From: Natrinema zhouii
GTDB taxonomy: Archaea > Halobacteriota > Halobacteria > Halobacteriales > Natrialbaceae
NCBI RefSeq assembly: GCF_013456555.2
Contig: NZ_CP059154.1
Location: forward strand, 186,001 to 250,000
Direction: 5' to 3'
DNA: 64,000 bases
Each line of letters starts with the position of its first letter. Position 1 is the stretch's first letter. Of this stretch, positions 44,514-52,975 are shown in pieces. The translations under genes were made by a program, and so were the position numbers. Under the pieces are notes generated by a model that saw only the letters and a program-made list of their open reading frames with translations, made no database searches and had not been told where the DNA came from.

Positions 44514-44882
44514 ATGAACGATTCCGCTATCGTCGCAAGCTGTCTCGCCGGTGCGATCGTACTCGCCGGCATCGTCAGTGCTCTCACGGAGAGTCCGGCT
44601 GTTCTCGGGCTGACGGCAGTCGGAATCGCGATCTATCTGGCCGTCGGCGTTGGAATGCCCCAGTACGTGCTGTCGCGTCGAAGCGGCTCGTCCCTCCAGC
44701 TCGGGCTGGCCGCGTTCGCAGTCATCGGCGCGGTGATTGCGACTGCCGTCGAAATCGCGACGGGGTCTCTGCACGAGGAGTCCGGCATCGGACTCGTTTC
44801 GATCCTGCTCGTCGTCCTCCTCGGCAATGCGATCGGTGCCGGGGCCCGCGAATTCCGAGCGGGGTATCGCTCGGAATCGTAG
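44514..44882 (+). CDS. Small membrane protein, four predicted helices
   Basis: A 122-residue integral membrane protein with hydrophobic segments at about 5-24, 29-48, 63-82 and 91-109 and a short basic/acidic tail. Sequence composition is otherwise typical. No family recognised. A TTATTTATTC stretch at about 44484-44493 lies near the TATA position, favouring real expression. Confidence 0.7.
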   Translation: MNDSAIVASCLAGAIVLAGIVSALTESPAVLGLTAVGIAIYLAVGVGMPQYVLSRRSGSSLQLGLAAFAVIGAVIATAVEIATGSLHEESGIGLVSILLVVLLGNAIGAGAREFRAGYRSES

Positions 44883-44994
44883 CACCGTCACTCGAGGCTC
44901 GAGCCAGGACGAAACGCGACCCGCGACCGTTCCACAGCGCCGCTGTGCCGATCCGATTCGATCCCGTTTTCCGGCCGGCAACGAACCGCTCTCC

Positions 44995-45408
44995 ATGGAC
45001 GAGGTCATTCACGCTCGCGGCCACGAGAACGTCAGCGCCGAGCACGCGAGCACCTTCGAGGTGACGACCGACGACTATCTCACTCCGGCGGGCGACTGCA
45101 TCCTCGCGATCGATGCCGATCGCGCGCCGGCGGACTTCGACCCCGAATTCGTCGCGGCCTGCCGAGACGCCGGCGCGACGATCACGGTCACCGTCGAGGC
45201 CGACGGCCACACGGCGTCCGTGACGGGACGCGGCGATCCGGCCCTCGAGTTCACGAGCGAGCGCAGCGCGGTCGGTCGGACGAGCGACTACGTCGACGAT
45301 CGAACGATCGTGCTCGGAGCCGAGTTCGCCGCTGAGGGGTTCGACCGCGACCTCGTCGCAGCACTGGCCGACGGGGCCGAAGCGACGGTGACGATTTCCG
45401 TCGAGTGA
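44995..45408 (+). CDS. DUF371 family protein
   Basis: A 137-residue archaeal protein. It begins MDEVIHARGHENVSAEHAST and has FEVTTDDYLTPAGDCILAI, the conserved DUF371 core. The family is restricted to archaea and forms a small beta-rich fold; its role is unknown. The ATG at 44995 fits; an open frame upstream overlaps the membrane-protein gene and is not supported. Confidence 0.9.
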   Translation: MDEVIHARGHENVSAEHASTFEVTTDDYLTPAGDCILAIDADRAPADFDPEFVAACRDAGATITVTVEADGHTASVTGRGDPALEFTSERSAVGRTSDYVDDRTIVLGAEFAAEGFDRDLVAALADGAEATVTISVE

Positions 45409-45489
45409 TCTCGGTCGCAGTACGGAACCGGTGGACTCGAGTCGGAACCGTCCGTCGCGGTTTTGGTCGCTGAGTCCGAACGGACGGCT

Positions 45490-46302
45490 ATGAGCGACGA
45501 TCCGGAGCCGACCATGAACATCAGCGGCGGCAGGGAAGGCGGTGGCGCGGCCGCTGAATTCGATCCCGCGACGGCTGACACTCGAGCGGAACGCGTCGTC
45601 GATCGGCTGGGCGAGCTATATTGGCAAAAGACCTACGGCGGACAGGACGCCTTCACCTGCCTCGTCCGGACGATTCTGAGCCAGAACACCAGCGACAAGG
45701 CGAGTCAGCCGGCCCACGACGCGCTGCTCGAGCGGTATGGCGGGAACAATGTGGATCTCGCCGGATCGCTCGCAAGCGCCGAGCAATCGATTCTCGCCGA
45801 AACGATCAGCGGTGCGGGGCTGTACAATCAAAAGTCTGAGACGCTCATTGACACCGCGGAGTGGGTCCTCGAGGAGTTCGGCTCCGCCGCGGCGTTCGAC
45901 GCCTTCGTCAAGGACGAGGATCCCGAAACGGTTCGCGAGACGCTGCTCGAGGTCCGCGGCATCGGCCCGAAGACCGCCGACTGCGTCCTGCTGTTCGCGG
46001 GCGGTCGAGGCGGCGTTTTCCCCGTCGACACGCACGTCCACCGGATCTATCGGCGCATGGGGATCGCCCCGCCGAACGCGGACCACGAGGGGGTTCGGGC
46101 CGTCCTCGAGCGCGACGTGCCCGCGGCCAAGTGCGGGTTCGGCCACACGGCGACGATCCAGTTCGGTCGCGAGTACTGCACAGCGCGGAAACCGGCGTGT
46201 CTCGAGGATCCTGACGCCTGTCCGATGGCCGATATCTGCGATCAGGTTGGGGTCTACCCCGCGACGGATGAAGTCATCGACCCAGCCGAGACGCTCGAGT
46301 GA
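45490..46302 (+). CDS. nth: Endonuclease III (DNA glycosylase/AP lyase)
   Basis: A 270-residue base-excision enzyme that removes oxidised pyrimidines. The helix-hairpin-helix LEVRGIGPKTADCVLLF contains the Lys, and VFPVDTHVHRIYRR the catalytic Asp. A [4Fe-4S] motif is present as C-x6-C-x6-C-x5-C near the C-terminus. The first 30 residues are Gly/Ala-rich and probably flexible. The start at 45490 (MSDDPEPTMN) follows a leader of nine codons without support. Confidence 0.94.
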   Translation: MSDDPEPTMNISGGREGGGAAAEFDPATADTRAERVVDRLGELYWQKTYGGQDAFTCLVRTILSQNTSDKASQPAHDALLERYGGNNVDLAGSLASAEQSILAETISGAGLYNQKSETLIDTAEWVLEEFGSAAAFDAFVKDEDPETVRETLLEVRGIGPKTADCVLLFAGGRGGVFPVDTHVHRIYRRMGIAPPNADHEGVRAVLERDVPAAKCGFGHTATIQFGREYCTARKPACLEDPDACPMADICDQVGVYPATDEVIDPAETLE

Positions 46303-46407
46303 CCGACTGACGGTCGAGTACGACGGTCCTGCGTTCGATAGCGTTCGAAGCCGTGCGTCGACGGCCAGTCACTGACTTTATACAACGCTGGTTGGAGAAC
46401 TGAATCA

Positions 46408-47076
46408 ATGGTTGCCTTCACGGAAGCGGAACGGGACGCGGTGTACAAGACGATCTACGCCCGGCGCGATATCCGGCGGTTTCGCAACGAACCAGTTCCG
46501 GACGAAATCCTCGAGCGACTGATTCGGGCCGCACACCACGCCCCGAGCGTCGGCTTTTCGCAACCGTGGGACCTCGTCGTCGTCAGCGACGACGGGACGA
46601 AATCTGCGATCGCCGAGATCGCGGCGCGCGCCATCGCAGCCGCCCGCGAGGGCTACGAGGAACCGGAGAAAAGCGAGTTCGCCGCGCTGAAACTCGAGGG
46701 GATCCGCGAGTCTCCGGTCAACGTCTGCGTGACCTGCGATCCGACCCGCGGCGCGCCCCACGTGTTGGGTCGCAGTTCGATGAGACAGACCGACGTGTAC
46801 TCGACCTGTCTCGCGGTGCAGAACCTCTGGCTGGCCGCTCGAGCGGAGGGGGTCGGCGTGGGCTGGGTGAGCGTCCTCTACCCACACGAGGTTCGGGAGA
46901 CCCTCGGAATTCCACCGCACGTTAAGCCGGTCGCGTACCTCTGTCTGGGCTATCCCGAGGACGGCTTCCCCGAGGAGCCGGTCCTCCAGCAGGAGGGCTG
47001 GCGCGATCGGCTCGAGGTGGAACCGCTCGTCCACGAGGAACGATGGGAGGACGAGCGGACCACCGACGACGGATAG
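46408..47076 (+). CDS. bluB: 5,6-dimethylbenzimidazole synthase BluB
   Basis: A 222-residue nitroreductase-fold enzyme that breaks down FMNH2 to form DMB, the lower ligand of vitamin B12. It shows RRDIRRFRNEPVPDE and HHAPSVGFSQPWD near the N-terminus (FMN binding), and the BluB-type GVGWVSVLY and CLGYPEDGFPEEP. Other cobamide genes are not in the window. Length is standard. Confidence 0.92.
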   Translation: MVAFTEAERDAVYKTIYARRDIRRFRNEPVPDEILERLIRAAHHAPSVGFSQPWDLVVVSDDGTKSAIAEIAARAIAAAREGYEEPEKSEFAALKLEGIRESPVNVCVTCDPTRGAPHVLGRSSMRQTDVYSTCLAVQNLWLAARAEGVGVGWVSVLYPHEVRETLGIPPHVKPVAYLCLGYPEDGFPEEPVLQQEGWRDRLEVEPLVHEERWEDERTTDDG

Positions 47077-47178
47077 GAGAGGACACTACTCAAGCCGTCA
47101 CCTGCGTATCCCGGACGAACGTTTTTTCGCGTTGTTTTCGTACTGCCCGCAAGCGGTTGCTCCCGGCCGCCCACCACG

Positions 47179-48683
47179 ATGGACGAGACACTTCGTCGTT
47201 CGCTCTACGATTTCGGCACGCTCGTCAAGATCTACGCCTTCTTACCGGCGCTCTCGACCGTCGTCGCGATCGCGTGGGGCGAGTTCTACGCGATTCCCGC
47301 CTTCCTGCTGACCGCCAGACTGGCGGCCGGGTTCGGCCTCGGTTTCGAGACCGTGTTCGACGCCCCGGAGGACGCGAACAGCATGTCCTCGGGCGTCATC
47401 ACCGTTGCCGTCGGCTGGTTCGTCGCCGGCCTCCTGAGCGCCGTGCCGCTGTTGCTGGTTGCCTGGACGGTTCGGCTCCAGCCGCCGCTGGTCGCCGTCC
47501 CCGGAATGACGGGCTCGCTAGAGACGTTCCTCGCGCCGATCGACGCGGTTTTCGAGGGGATGAGCGGCGTCACGGGGACGGGATTCAGCATGGCGACCGA
47601 TCCGGGTGAGCTACCGCGAAGCCTGCAGTGGTGGCGTTCGCTCGTCCAGTGGATCGGCGGCATCGGTGTTATCGTGCTCGCGGCGGCGTTCGTCAGCAGC
47701 GAGGAGAGCGATTCGTTTTCGGCCATTCACGGGAACATGGCACCCACGGAGGCGATTCGCTCGACGACTGCCGGGACGGCTGCGGCGCTGTGGTGGCTGC
47801 TCGCCCTGTTGACCGTCGCGAGCGCGCTCTTGCTCTGGCTCGTCGGAATGACGCCCTGGGCCGCGCTCAACCACGCGATGACTGGCGTCACGACCGGCGG
47901 GTTCACGATTACCGGCTCGAGTATCGAGTCCTACGACGACCCGATGATCGAACTCGCGTTGTTGCCCGTCATGATCGTCGGCGCGGTGTCGTTCAGACTC
48001 CTCTTTTTCCTCTTTCGTGGCGATCTCGACAAGGTCCGGGGAGACGCCAGACGACGTGGCTATTCGGCGCGCTCGGACTCGGAGCGGTCACGGCCGTCGG
48101 CTCGCTCGTCGTCACGGCCTCGTATCCGGACACCACTGCGGCGATCCGCTACGGCGCCTTCCAGCTGGTCTCGGGGCTGACCTGTACCGGGTTCCAGACC
48201 GATACCGGACTCGGCAACTCGTGGGCGGCCCCGGGATTGCTGGTCGTCACGCTGTCGATGATCGTCGGCGGCACGGCCGGCTCGACCGCCGGTGGCGTGA
48301 AGATCGTCCGCGTCCGCCGGATCCTGCTCGACGCATCCGAGCACGGTATGAGCGTCTACGAACCCAGCGACTCGAGTGCAGACACCGCTGGCGGTGCCTC
48401 GGCCGAGTTCGATACCGCCGCCGTCATTGCCGTGCTCTGGTTCGTCATGCTCTTCGTGACGAGTCTCGTCGCCCTGCTCGTCCTCCCTGCCGAGTACACG
48501 ACCGCGAACGTCCTCTTCGAGGTCGCAAGCGTCCAGGGGAACGTCGGACTGAGTTCCGGAATCGTCGACGCGACCAACCCGACTTCGTTCAAGGTCGCGT
48601 TCGTTCTCGCGATGTGGATCGGTCGCCTCGAGATCATCCCCGTGCTCGTCACGGCCACACTCCTGTCCGAGGAGGTGTTCTGA
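47179..48683 (+). pseudogene. trkH: trkH with a one-base frameshift
   Basis: The reading frame from ATG 47179 encodes the first 289 residues of a TrkH channel, through two filter motifs (MSGVTGTGFS and TGVTTGGFT) up to FRGDLDKVRGD at 48045. There the homology jumps to another frame, starting at CAG 48048 (QTTWLFGALGLG) and running 211 residues to TGA 48683, with filters 3 and 4 (TCTGFQTD and QGNVGLSSG) and the ending MWIGRLEIIPVLV. One base is missing in about 48046-48047; no in-frame stop interrupts either part. It is closely related to TrkH at 3559. It may be a true mutation or a sequencing error. Confidence 0.85.
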
Positions 48684-48962
48684 GTGGTCGATTTCGAGCC
48701 GTTCCTCGAATCGCCGTTCGAGGAGGCCTCGAACGTCTCCTTCGAGGCGCTGCTCCTGTTCGGCATCGGACTGCTCGTAGCGGTGGCCGTTCTCGGCAGG
48801 TCGCCGGCGACGATGGCTGCCGTAGTCGTCTATCTCTGCTTGATTCCGGGCTACGTCGGCTACCGCGGCTGGATCTGGGACCGAGAAACGGCGACGACCG
48901 ACGACCAGAGCGAGACGGACGATGAATCCAATATAAACGACGAGGACGTATCAGACACCTGA
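48684..48962 (+). CDS. Small membrane protein linked to TrkH
   Basis: A 92-residue protein starting with GTG directly after the trkH TGA. Two hydrophobic segments (about 22-38 and 44-62) are followed by an acidic Asp/Glu/Thr-rich tail. LLFGIGLLVAVAVLGRSPAT and YRGWIW match the arrangement of the 67-residue protein at 3359, which also follows a trkH. This repeated association suggests an accessory subunit. Confidence 0.78.
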   Translation: MVDFEPFLESPFEEASNVSFEALLLFGIGLLVAVAVLGRSPATMAAVVVYLCLIPGYVGYRGWIWDRETATTDDQSETDDESNINDEDVSDT

Positions 48963-49019
48963 TTCACCACTCCATTCCATCTCTTTGGTCTCGCTCGATC
49001 GATCCATCTGCGTCGGCCG

Positions 49020-49275
49020 ACTCGAGTGCGCGCCTCGATCAGGAGGCGCGCGCTCGAGTCACGGGGAAGGGCAGGTCACCTGGCGCGGCGCGCAGATCTG
49101 CGCGCCGCGTTGCGGACCTGGCGGCCTGCGGAAATCGAAGATTTCCGGGCGACCGGAGCGCCGCAGGCGCTCCGGTAGAATTGAAAAGGGCGAGCGATCG
49201 CTGCCAAGCGATCGCGTGGGAGCTCAAAAATCGCTTCGCGATTTTTGGCTTCTCGAAAACGCTTCGCGTTTTCGG
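49020..49275. repeat. Array of seven consecutive stem-loops between convergent genes
   Basis: No gene occupies 48963-49281. From 49020 the DNA holds seven inverted repeats in a row: 49020-49059 (17-bp stem, one G-T), 49084-49109 (26-bp perfect palindrome), 49129-49147 (8 bp), 49152-49176 (11 bp), 49194-49215 (8 bp), 49225-49247 (10 bp) and 49254-49274 (9 bp). The last two share the loop centre CGCTTCGCG with A/T-rich stems. They lie between convergent genes and would act on transcripts from both sides; termination or RNA stabilisation is inferred. Confidence 0.75.
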
Positions 49276-49281
49276 AGACTT

Positions 49282-51216
49282 TCAGAGGAAGCGGAAGGTC
49301 TCGAGGTTCTTCGGCGCGAAGGTGCGCATGTCGTAGTCGTGGTAGAGCGCCGAGGAGAGATCCTGCGTGGAGCGCTCGTCGCCGTGTACACAGAGTACCT
49401 TCTCGGGGCGCGGATTCATCGTTTTGACGAAGTTCTCGAGGCCGGCGCGGTCGGCGTGGCCGGAGAAGCCGTCGACGGTTTCGACGCCCATGTTCAGCGA
49501 GAGGGTGCCGCGACCGTCGCCGCCGCCCATAGCGCCGACTTCGCTGGTCGGAATCTCGTCCCAGCCGTTCTGGATGCGTCGGCCGAGGGTTCCCTGGGCC
49601 TGGTAGCCGACGAAGACGAGCGTCGAGTCCGGGTCGGGGCCGAGATGGCCGAGCCAGGACATAATCGGGCCACCGGTGACCATCCCGGAGGTCGAGAGGA
49701 TGATGCAGGGTTCGCCGTCGGCGACCTCCTGACGTTCCTCCTCGCCGGCGTCGATGTGGTTGAACTGCTCGGCGAGGAACGGGTTCTCGTCCTCGTGGAA
49801 GATGCGGTCTCGCAGGTCGTCTCGGAGATACTCGGGGTAGGTGGTGTGGATCGCCGTCGCCTCCCAGATCATCCCGTCGAGGTGGACCGGCATCTCGGGG
49901 ATGTCGCCGCTGCGCATCGCCTCCTCGAGGACGAGCATGATCTCCTGGGATCGACCGACCGCGAAGGCCGGAATAACGACCTTTCCGTCCTTTTCGTAGG
50001 TCTCCTTGATGACCTCCTTGAGGGTCCGCTCGGAGTCGGCCTGATCGGTCTGGTAGTCGTTACGACCGCCGTAGGTCGACTCGAGGACGAGCGTCTCGAC
50101 CCGCGGAAAGTCGTTGACAGCGCCGTTGAACAGGCGGGTATCGTCGTAGTGAATGTCGCCCGAGAAGGCGACGTTGTAGAGGCCGTCACCGATGTGGAAG
50201 TGCGAGACGGCCGAGCCGAGAATGTGCCCGGCGTTGTGGAAGGTGAGTTTGACGTCCGGCGCGATGTCGGTGACGTCGCCGTACTCGAGGGGAATGCAGT
50301 GTTTGATGGCCTCGCGGACCTGTTCGCTCTCGTAGGGCGGGCTTCGGCCTTCCTTAGCCGCGACGTCGAGGTAGTCGAGCGTCAGCAGCCCCATCAGATC
50401 CCGCGTGGGCTCGGTACAGTAAATCGGGCCGTCGTAGCCGTACTTGAACAGCAGCGGAATCAGCGCGGAGTGGTCGAGGTGGGCGTGTGTGAGGACGACC
50501 GCGTCGATGGTCTGTGGCCCCGCTCCGAGTGCTTCGGGCGCGTGGAGATATGGTACTTCGCCCTCCGCACCGGGTTTGTCGCCGCAGTCGACGAGAATCC
50601 GTGTCTCGGGCGTCGAGAGAATGAACGACGCGCGGCCGACCTCGCGACAGCAGCCCAGCGTCGTGATGCGGACGTACTCGTCGTCGGACATCTCCTCGCG
50701 GTGGATCTGTCGGCCGACCTTCTCGAGGATATCGCGGCGGTCGTCGCGTTCCTGTTTCAGAAAGCTACGGACGTTCGAGACGGTCGAGGATTCGATCGGC
50801 GGCGTGCGGACGACTTCGGGCGTCCAGCCGACGGTCTTCGTTATTTCGCGGAGCGTCGACCCGTGACGGCCGATGACCATACCGGGCTTTTCGGCCTCGA
50901 TGACGACTTCGCCGGTGTCGGCATGAAAGTCGAGATCGGTGACCCCTGCGTCCTCGGGGACGACGTTCATGATCTCCTCGCGCGCCTGTTCGGGTCGCGA
51001 GAGAACGCTGGGATCCGGCCGGACGGTGATCCGCTTGCGTAGCTTGCTCGCGAGCTGCCGAATGAGGTCTCCCTGCTGGGCGAACTTCTTCGGGTCGCGC
51101 GTATAGACCACCAGTTCTGGGCCTTCGTATTTCACCGAGGAGACCGAGATATCGCTCGGTAACTCGCTCGTGATCTGTGCCTCGAGATCGTCGAGTTGCT
51201 GCTCTACAGTGCTCAT
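49282..51216 (-). CDS. fttA: Transcription termination factor FttA (aCPSF1), KH/beta-CASP nuclease
   Basis: A 644-residue archaeal CPSF homologue that cleaves nascent RNA and triggers termination. Two KH-type domains occupy about residues 1-150, with GRHG (GxxG loop) at 116-119. The metallo-beta-lactamase domain has HAHLDH at 244-249, and the beta-CASP domain follows, with LSTSGMVTGGP and DGFSGHADRAGL. I chose the ATG at 51216 (MSTVEQQLDD); the open frame above it is long but unconserved. It ends beside the stem-loop array. Confidence 0.95.
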   Translation of the reverse strand: MSTVEQQLDDLEAQITSELPSDISVSSVKYEGPELVVYTRDPKKFAQQGDLIRQLASKLRKRITVRPDPSVLSRPEQAREEIMNVVPEDAGVTDLDFHADTGEVVIEAEKPGMVIGRHGSTLREITKTVGWTPEVVRTPPIESSTVSNVRSFLKQERDDRRDILEKVGRQIHREEMSDDEYVRITTLGCCREVGRASFILSTPETRILVDCGDKPGAEGEVPYLHAPEALGAGPQTIDAVVLTHAHLDHSALIPLLFKYGYDGPIYCTEPTRDLMGLLTLDYLDVAAKEGRSPPYESEQVREAIKHCIPLEYGDVTDIAPDVKLTFHNAGHILGSAVSHFHIGDGLYNVAFSGDIHYDDTRLFNGAVNDFPRVETLVLESTYGGRNDYQTDQADSERTLKEVIKETYEKDGKVVIPAFAVGRSQEIMLVLEEAMRSGDIPEMPVHLDGMIWEATAIHTTYPEYLRDDLRDRIFHEDENPFLAEQFNHIDAGEEERQEVADGEPCIILSTSGMVTGGPIMSWLGHLGPDPDSTLVFVGYQAQGTLGRRIQNGWDEIPTSEVGAMGGGDGRGTLSLNMGVETVDGFSGHADRAGLENFVKTMNPRPEKVLCVHGDERSTQDLSSALYHDYDMRTFAPKNLETFRFL

Positions 51217-51348
51217 AGGTCGCCAATGTGGCTTGCGTGAACTCGCCGTCCGGGATCGAGTGCGCCGCCGGATGGGGCAGAATTGATAGGAGACCAGCGA
51301 CGGATTGCAGTGTCGTGACGACCGTTGACCGGTGGCCGCCACGACATA

Positions 51349-51384
51349 TGTGAGCGTTGTCCGAACGGGACAACGTAGCTCACA
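51349..51384 (-). promoter_or_regulatory. Hairpin in the probable FttA leader
   Basis: TGTGAG plus CGTTGTCC pair with GGACAACG and CTCACA, leaving the loop GAACG and a three-base bulge. It is about 135 bases before the FttA start. Its length and near-perfect pairing exceed chance for intergenic DNA. It could be an RNA structure or an operator. Confidence 0.5.
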
Positions 51385-51510
51385 CTCCGTCTCGTCTCCC
51401 GAATCATTGTATCCAACTCCATACCTGATGAAGACGCCCCCGGATCGGTTATCCTGGTACGTGCGGGACAATTCCAGGGAGAACCCGCTTACTCGAGGCT
51501 ATTCTTTGCG

Positions 51511-51520
51511 TAGTATAAAA
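51511..51520 (-). promoter_or_regulatory. Candidate TATA box upstream of FttA
   Basis: On the minus strand it reads TTTTATACTA, a good haloarchaeal TATA match in an otherwise GC-rich area. It would start transcription near 51490. Read in the other direction (TAGTATAAAA) it could also drive a short rightward RNA. Confidence 0.5.
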
Positions 51521-51711
51521 GCCTTCGCAAAACATGACCACAGCGGCAGTATACCGTCGGCAGCCAGTTACTGAACGCCCCACTGTGTCGTGATCACAAC
51601 GCAGTCACATTCAGAGCGTGGTATGGTTCCATCGCACTCGTCGACGGCGCAGTTGTGACCGATGGTACAGCGTTTTGGTGACCGGTACCGTCTTCTCCGG
51701 TATCCCATCCC

Positions 51712-52197
51712 ATGCACATCACGCCTGCTCGAGTCCGTGAGGAACGAAACTGGGTCGTCGACCGCGCCGATCGGATCGTCCCGCTCATCAACGACGTCCG
51801 CGCCGACCTCGGCGAGGTCTTCGGGACCGACGTGGACGCAGTAACAGCAGACCAGTATCGCGAGGAAGTCGACGCCGTCTTCGCCGACGGCGATCTGGCC
51901 GTCAACGTCGCCGTTCTGGTCGCAATCCTCAGAGACCTCGACGTGGAAAACGATTATCCAGGGTTCGTCGTCGATGAACTCCTCGGGCGGGAACTGGCTG
52001 CGACGATCGCCGGCAACCAGCCACTGCGGACGCTCGGCGAAGCGACCTTCCACTACGCCGATATCCAGGTCCACGGCGACGCGAGCGAGAACGCCGGTAT
52101 CGACGATTGCGAGGCGGCGCTCGCTGCCGGCTTTCAGGAGCGACTCCCGGGCTGGAACTGGACCGAACGCGAGAGTCCGTTCGCTCTCGAGCGATAA
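51712..52197 (+). CDS. Conserved-looking haloarchaeal protein of unknown function
   Basis: A 161-residue acidic protein beginning MHITPARVREERNWVVDRAD. It appears mostly alpha-helical, with WNWTERESPF near the C-terminus, and has no signal peptide or membrane segment. No domain is recognised. Codon use is like its neighbours. It converges with the lipoprotein gene that ends 41 bases away. Confidence 0.7.
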   Translation: MHITPARVREERNWVVDRADRIVPLINDVRADLGEVFGTDVDAVTADQYREEVDAVFADGDLAVNVAVLVAILRDLDVENDYPGFVVDELLGRELAATIAGNQPLRTLGEATFHYADIQVHGDASENAGIDDCEAALAAGFQERLPGWNWTERESPFALER

Positions 52198-52237
52198 TTC
52201 AGGGGAAGGAGTAGCCGACTGTTGGCCGGTGGTCGAG

Positions 52238-52852
52238 TTACTCGGCCGTCTCGTTGCCGGAGTCGGGAGACTCGTTACCGGAACCGATCGTCTCATTACC
52301 GGAACCGGATTCGTCGGTCACGTTGCCGGAGTCGGAACCGTTCGTCTCGTTGCCCTCCTGTGCTTGCTGCTGTTCTTCGACTATCGCCTGTTGTTGCTCC
52401 TGGCGCTGCTGTTGCTGAACGAATAGTTCGTACTGCTCACCGGGATAGATGCCGCCGACGGCGCCGTTTTGAAGGGCATCCATGATCTCATCGTCGGGCC
52501 CCGTAACGCGGAGCAGTCCGTACTTCGGCTCCGACTCCTCGACCGAAATGTCGTTCTCGCCGGCCGATTCCTCGAACGACGTCGTGGCTTCTTTCGTCAA
52601 TTCGCGTCGTCTCTCCTCGAACTCCTGGGCCGCCTCCTGATCGCTGAGATTGCCGTCGTCGATATCGGCTTGGATCTCTTCCTCGAGACTGGTCAGCTTC
52701 TCCCGGTCCGGCGTGACCGATAGCGTGACCGCGTTCGTCTCCTCGTCGTTCGACTGCCCCATCGAATCGAGTTGCGAACAGCCCGCGAGCGATGCGGCGA
52801 CGCCGGTACCGGACAGTGCGAGGAACCCGCGACGGGTCGATAGGTTCGACAT
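52238..52852 (-). CDS. Tat-exported lipoprotein with repeat tail
   Basis: A 204-residue protein with a twin-arginine signal (STRRGFLALSG) and lipobox SLAGC. The middle is helical, with EEEIQADIDDGNLSDQEAAQ and a Gln-rich run (QQQQRQEQQQ), followed by a 40-residue tail of SGNE-type repeats that is probably flexible and glycosylatable. The gene is encoded head-to-head with nucS. Function unknown. Confidence 0.8.
   Translation of the reverse strand: MSNLSTRRGFLALSGTGVAASLAGCSQLDSMGQSNDEETNAVTLSVTPDREKLTSLEEEIQADIDDGNLSDQEAAQEFEERRRELTKEATTSFEESAGENDISVEESEPKYGLLRVTGPDDEIMDALQNGAVGGIYPGEQYELFVQQQQRQEQQQAIVEEQQQAQEGNETNGSDSGNVTDESGSGNETIGSGNESPDSGNETAE
52251..52354 (-). repeat. Imperfect 14-base repeats coding the lipoprotein tail
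   Basis: On the plus strand the core TCGTTRCCGGARTC recurs at 52251, 52272, 52293, 52320 and, shortened, 52347. Spacing is 21 to 29 bases and stays in frame, giving the SGNE repeats of the protein tail. This looks like repeat expansion by slippage within a coding region. Confidence 0.6.
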
Positions 52853-52944
52853 CGTATCGTGCGCGGGGACGAACGTGGATATACCTTCTGCGTTGGGCGG
52901 ATTCGAGCCCGCCGAATCGCCGCGAATCCGCCCGACAGCGGGGT

Positions 52945-52954
52945 CCTTTTATCC
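52945..52954 (+). promoter_or_regulatory. TATA box of nucS
   Basis: CCTTTTATCC is centred 27 bases before the GTG at 52976. It supports that GTG as a leaderless start. Confidence 0.6.
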
Positions 52955-52975
52955 GTCCCGGCGCTAGTACGGCCA

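Larger units (their letters stand above)
51217..51711. other. Region upstream of FttA with TATA box and leader hairpin
   Basis: These 495 bases have no supportable gene. The best promoter element is TTTTATACTA on the minus strand at 51511-51520, which would give FttA a leader of about 270 bases. That leader would contain a long inverted repeat: 51349-51362 pairs with 51368-51375 and 51379-51384, a 14-bp stem with a three-base bulge and a five-base loop. On the plus strand a 19-codon frame at 51534-51593 is too weak to call. Confidence 0.5.

Noticed and set aside
47628..48683. A separate gene overlapping the first trkH part
   Set aside because: The upstream part of this frame is shadow sequence; only 48048 onward is TrkH-like, so a frameshifted single gene explains it better.
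48985..51042. A 685-codon plus-strand open frame
   Set aside because: It is antisense to fttA and begins inside the stem-loop array; the minus-strand gene is certain.
51534..51593. A 19-codon plus-strand frame after a TATAAAA box
   Set aside because: The spacing from the TATA box does not fit a leaderless start, and there is no composition signal.
52890..52935. tRNA-like T-arm sequence GGATTCGAGCCC
   Set aside because: No acceptor stem, anticodon arm or D-arm can be formed around it.
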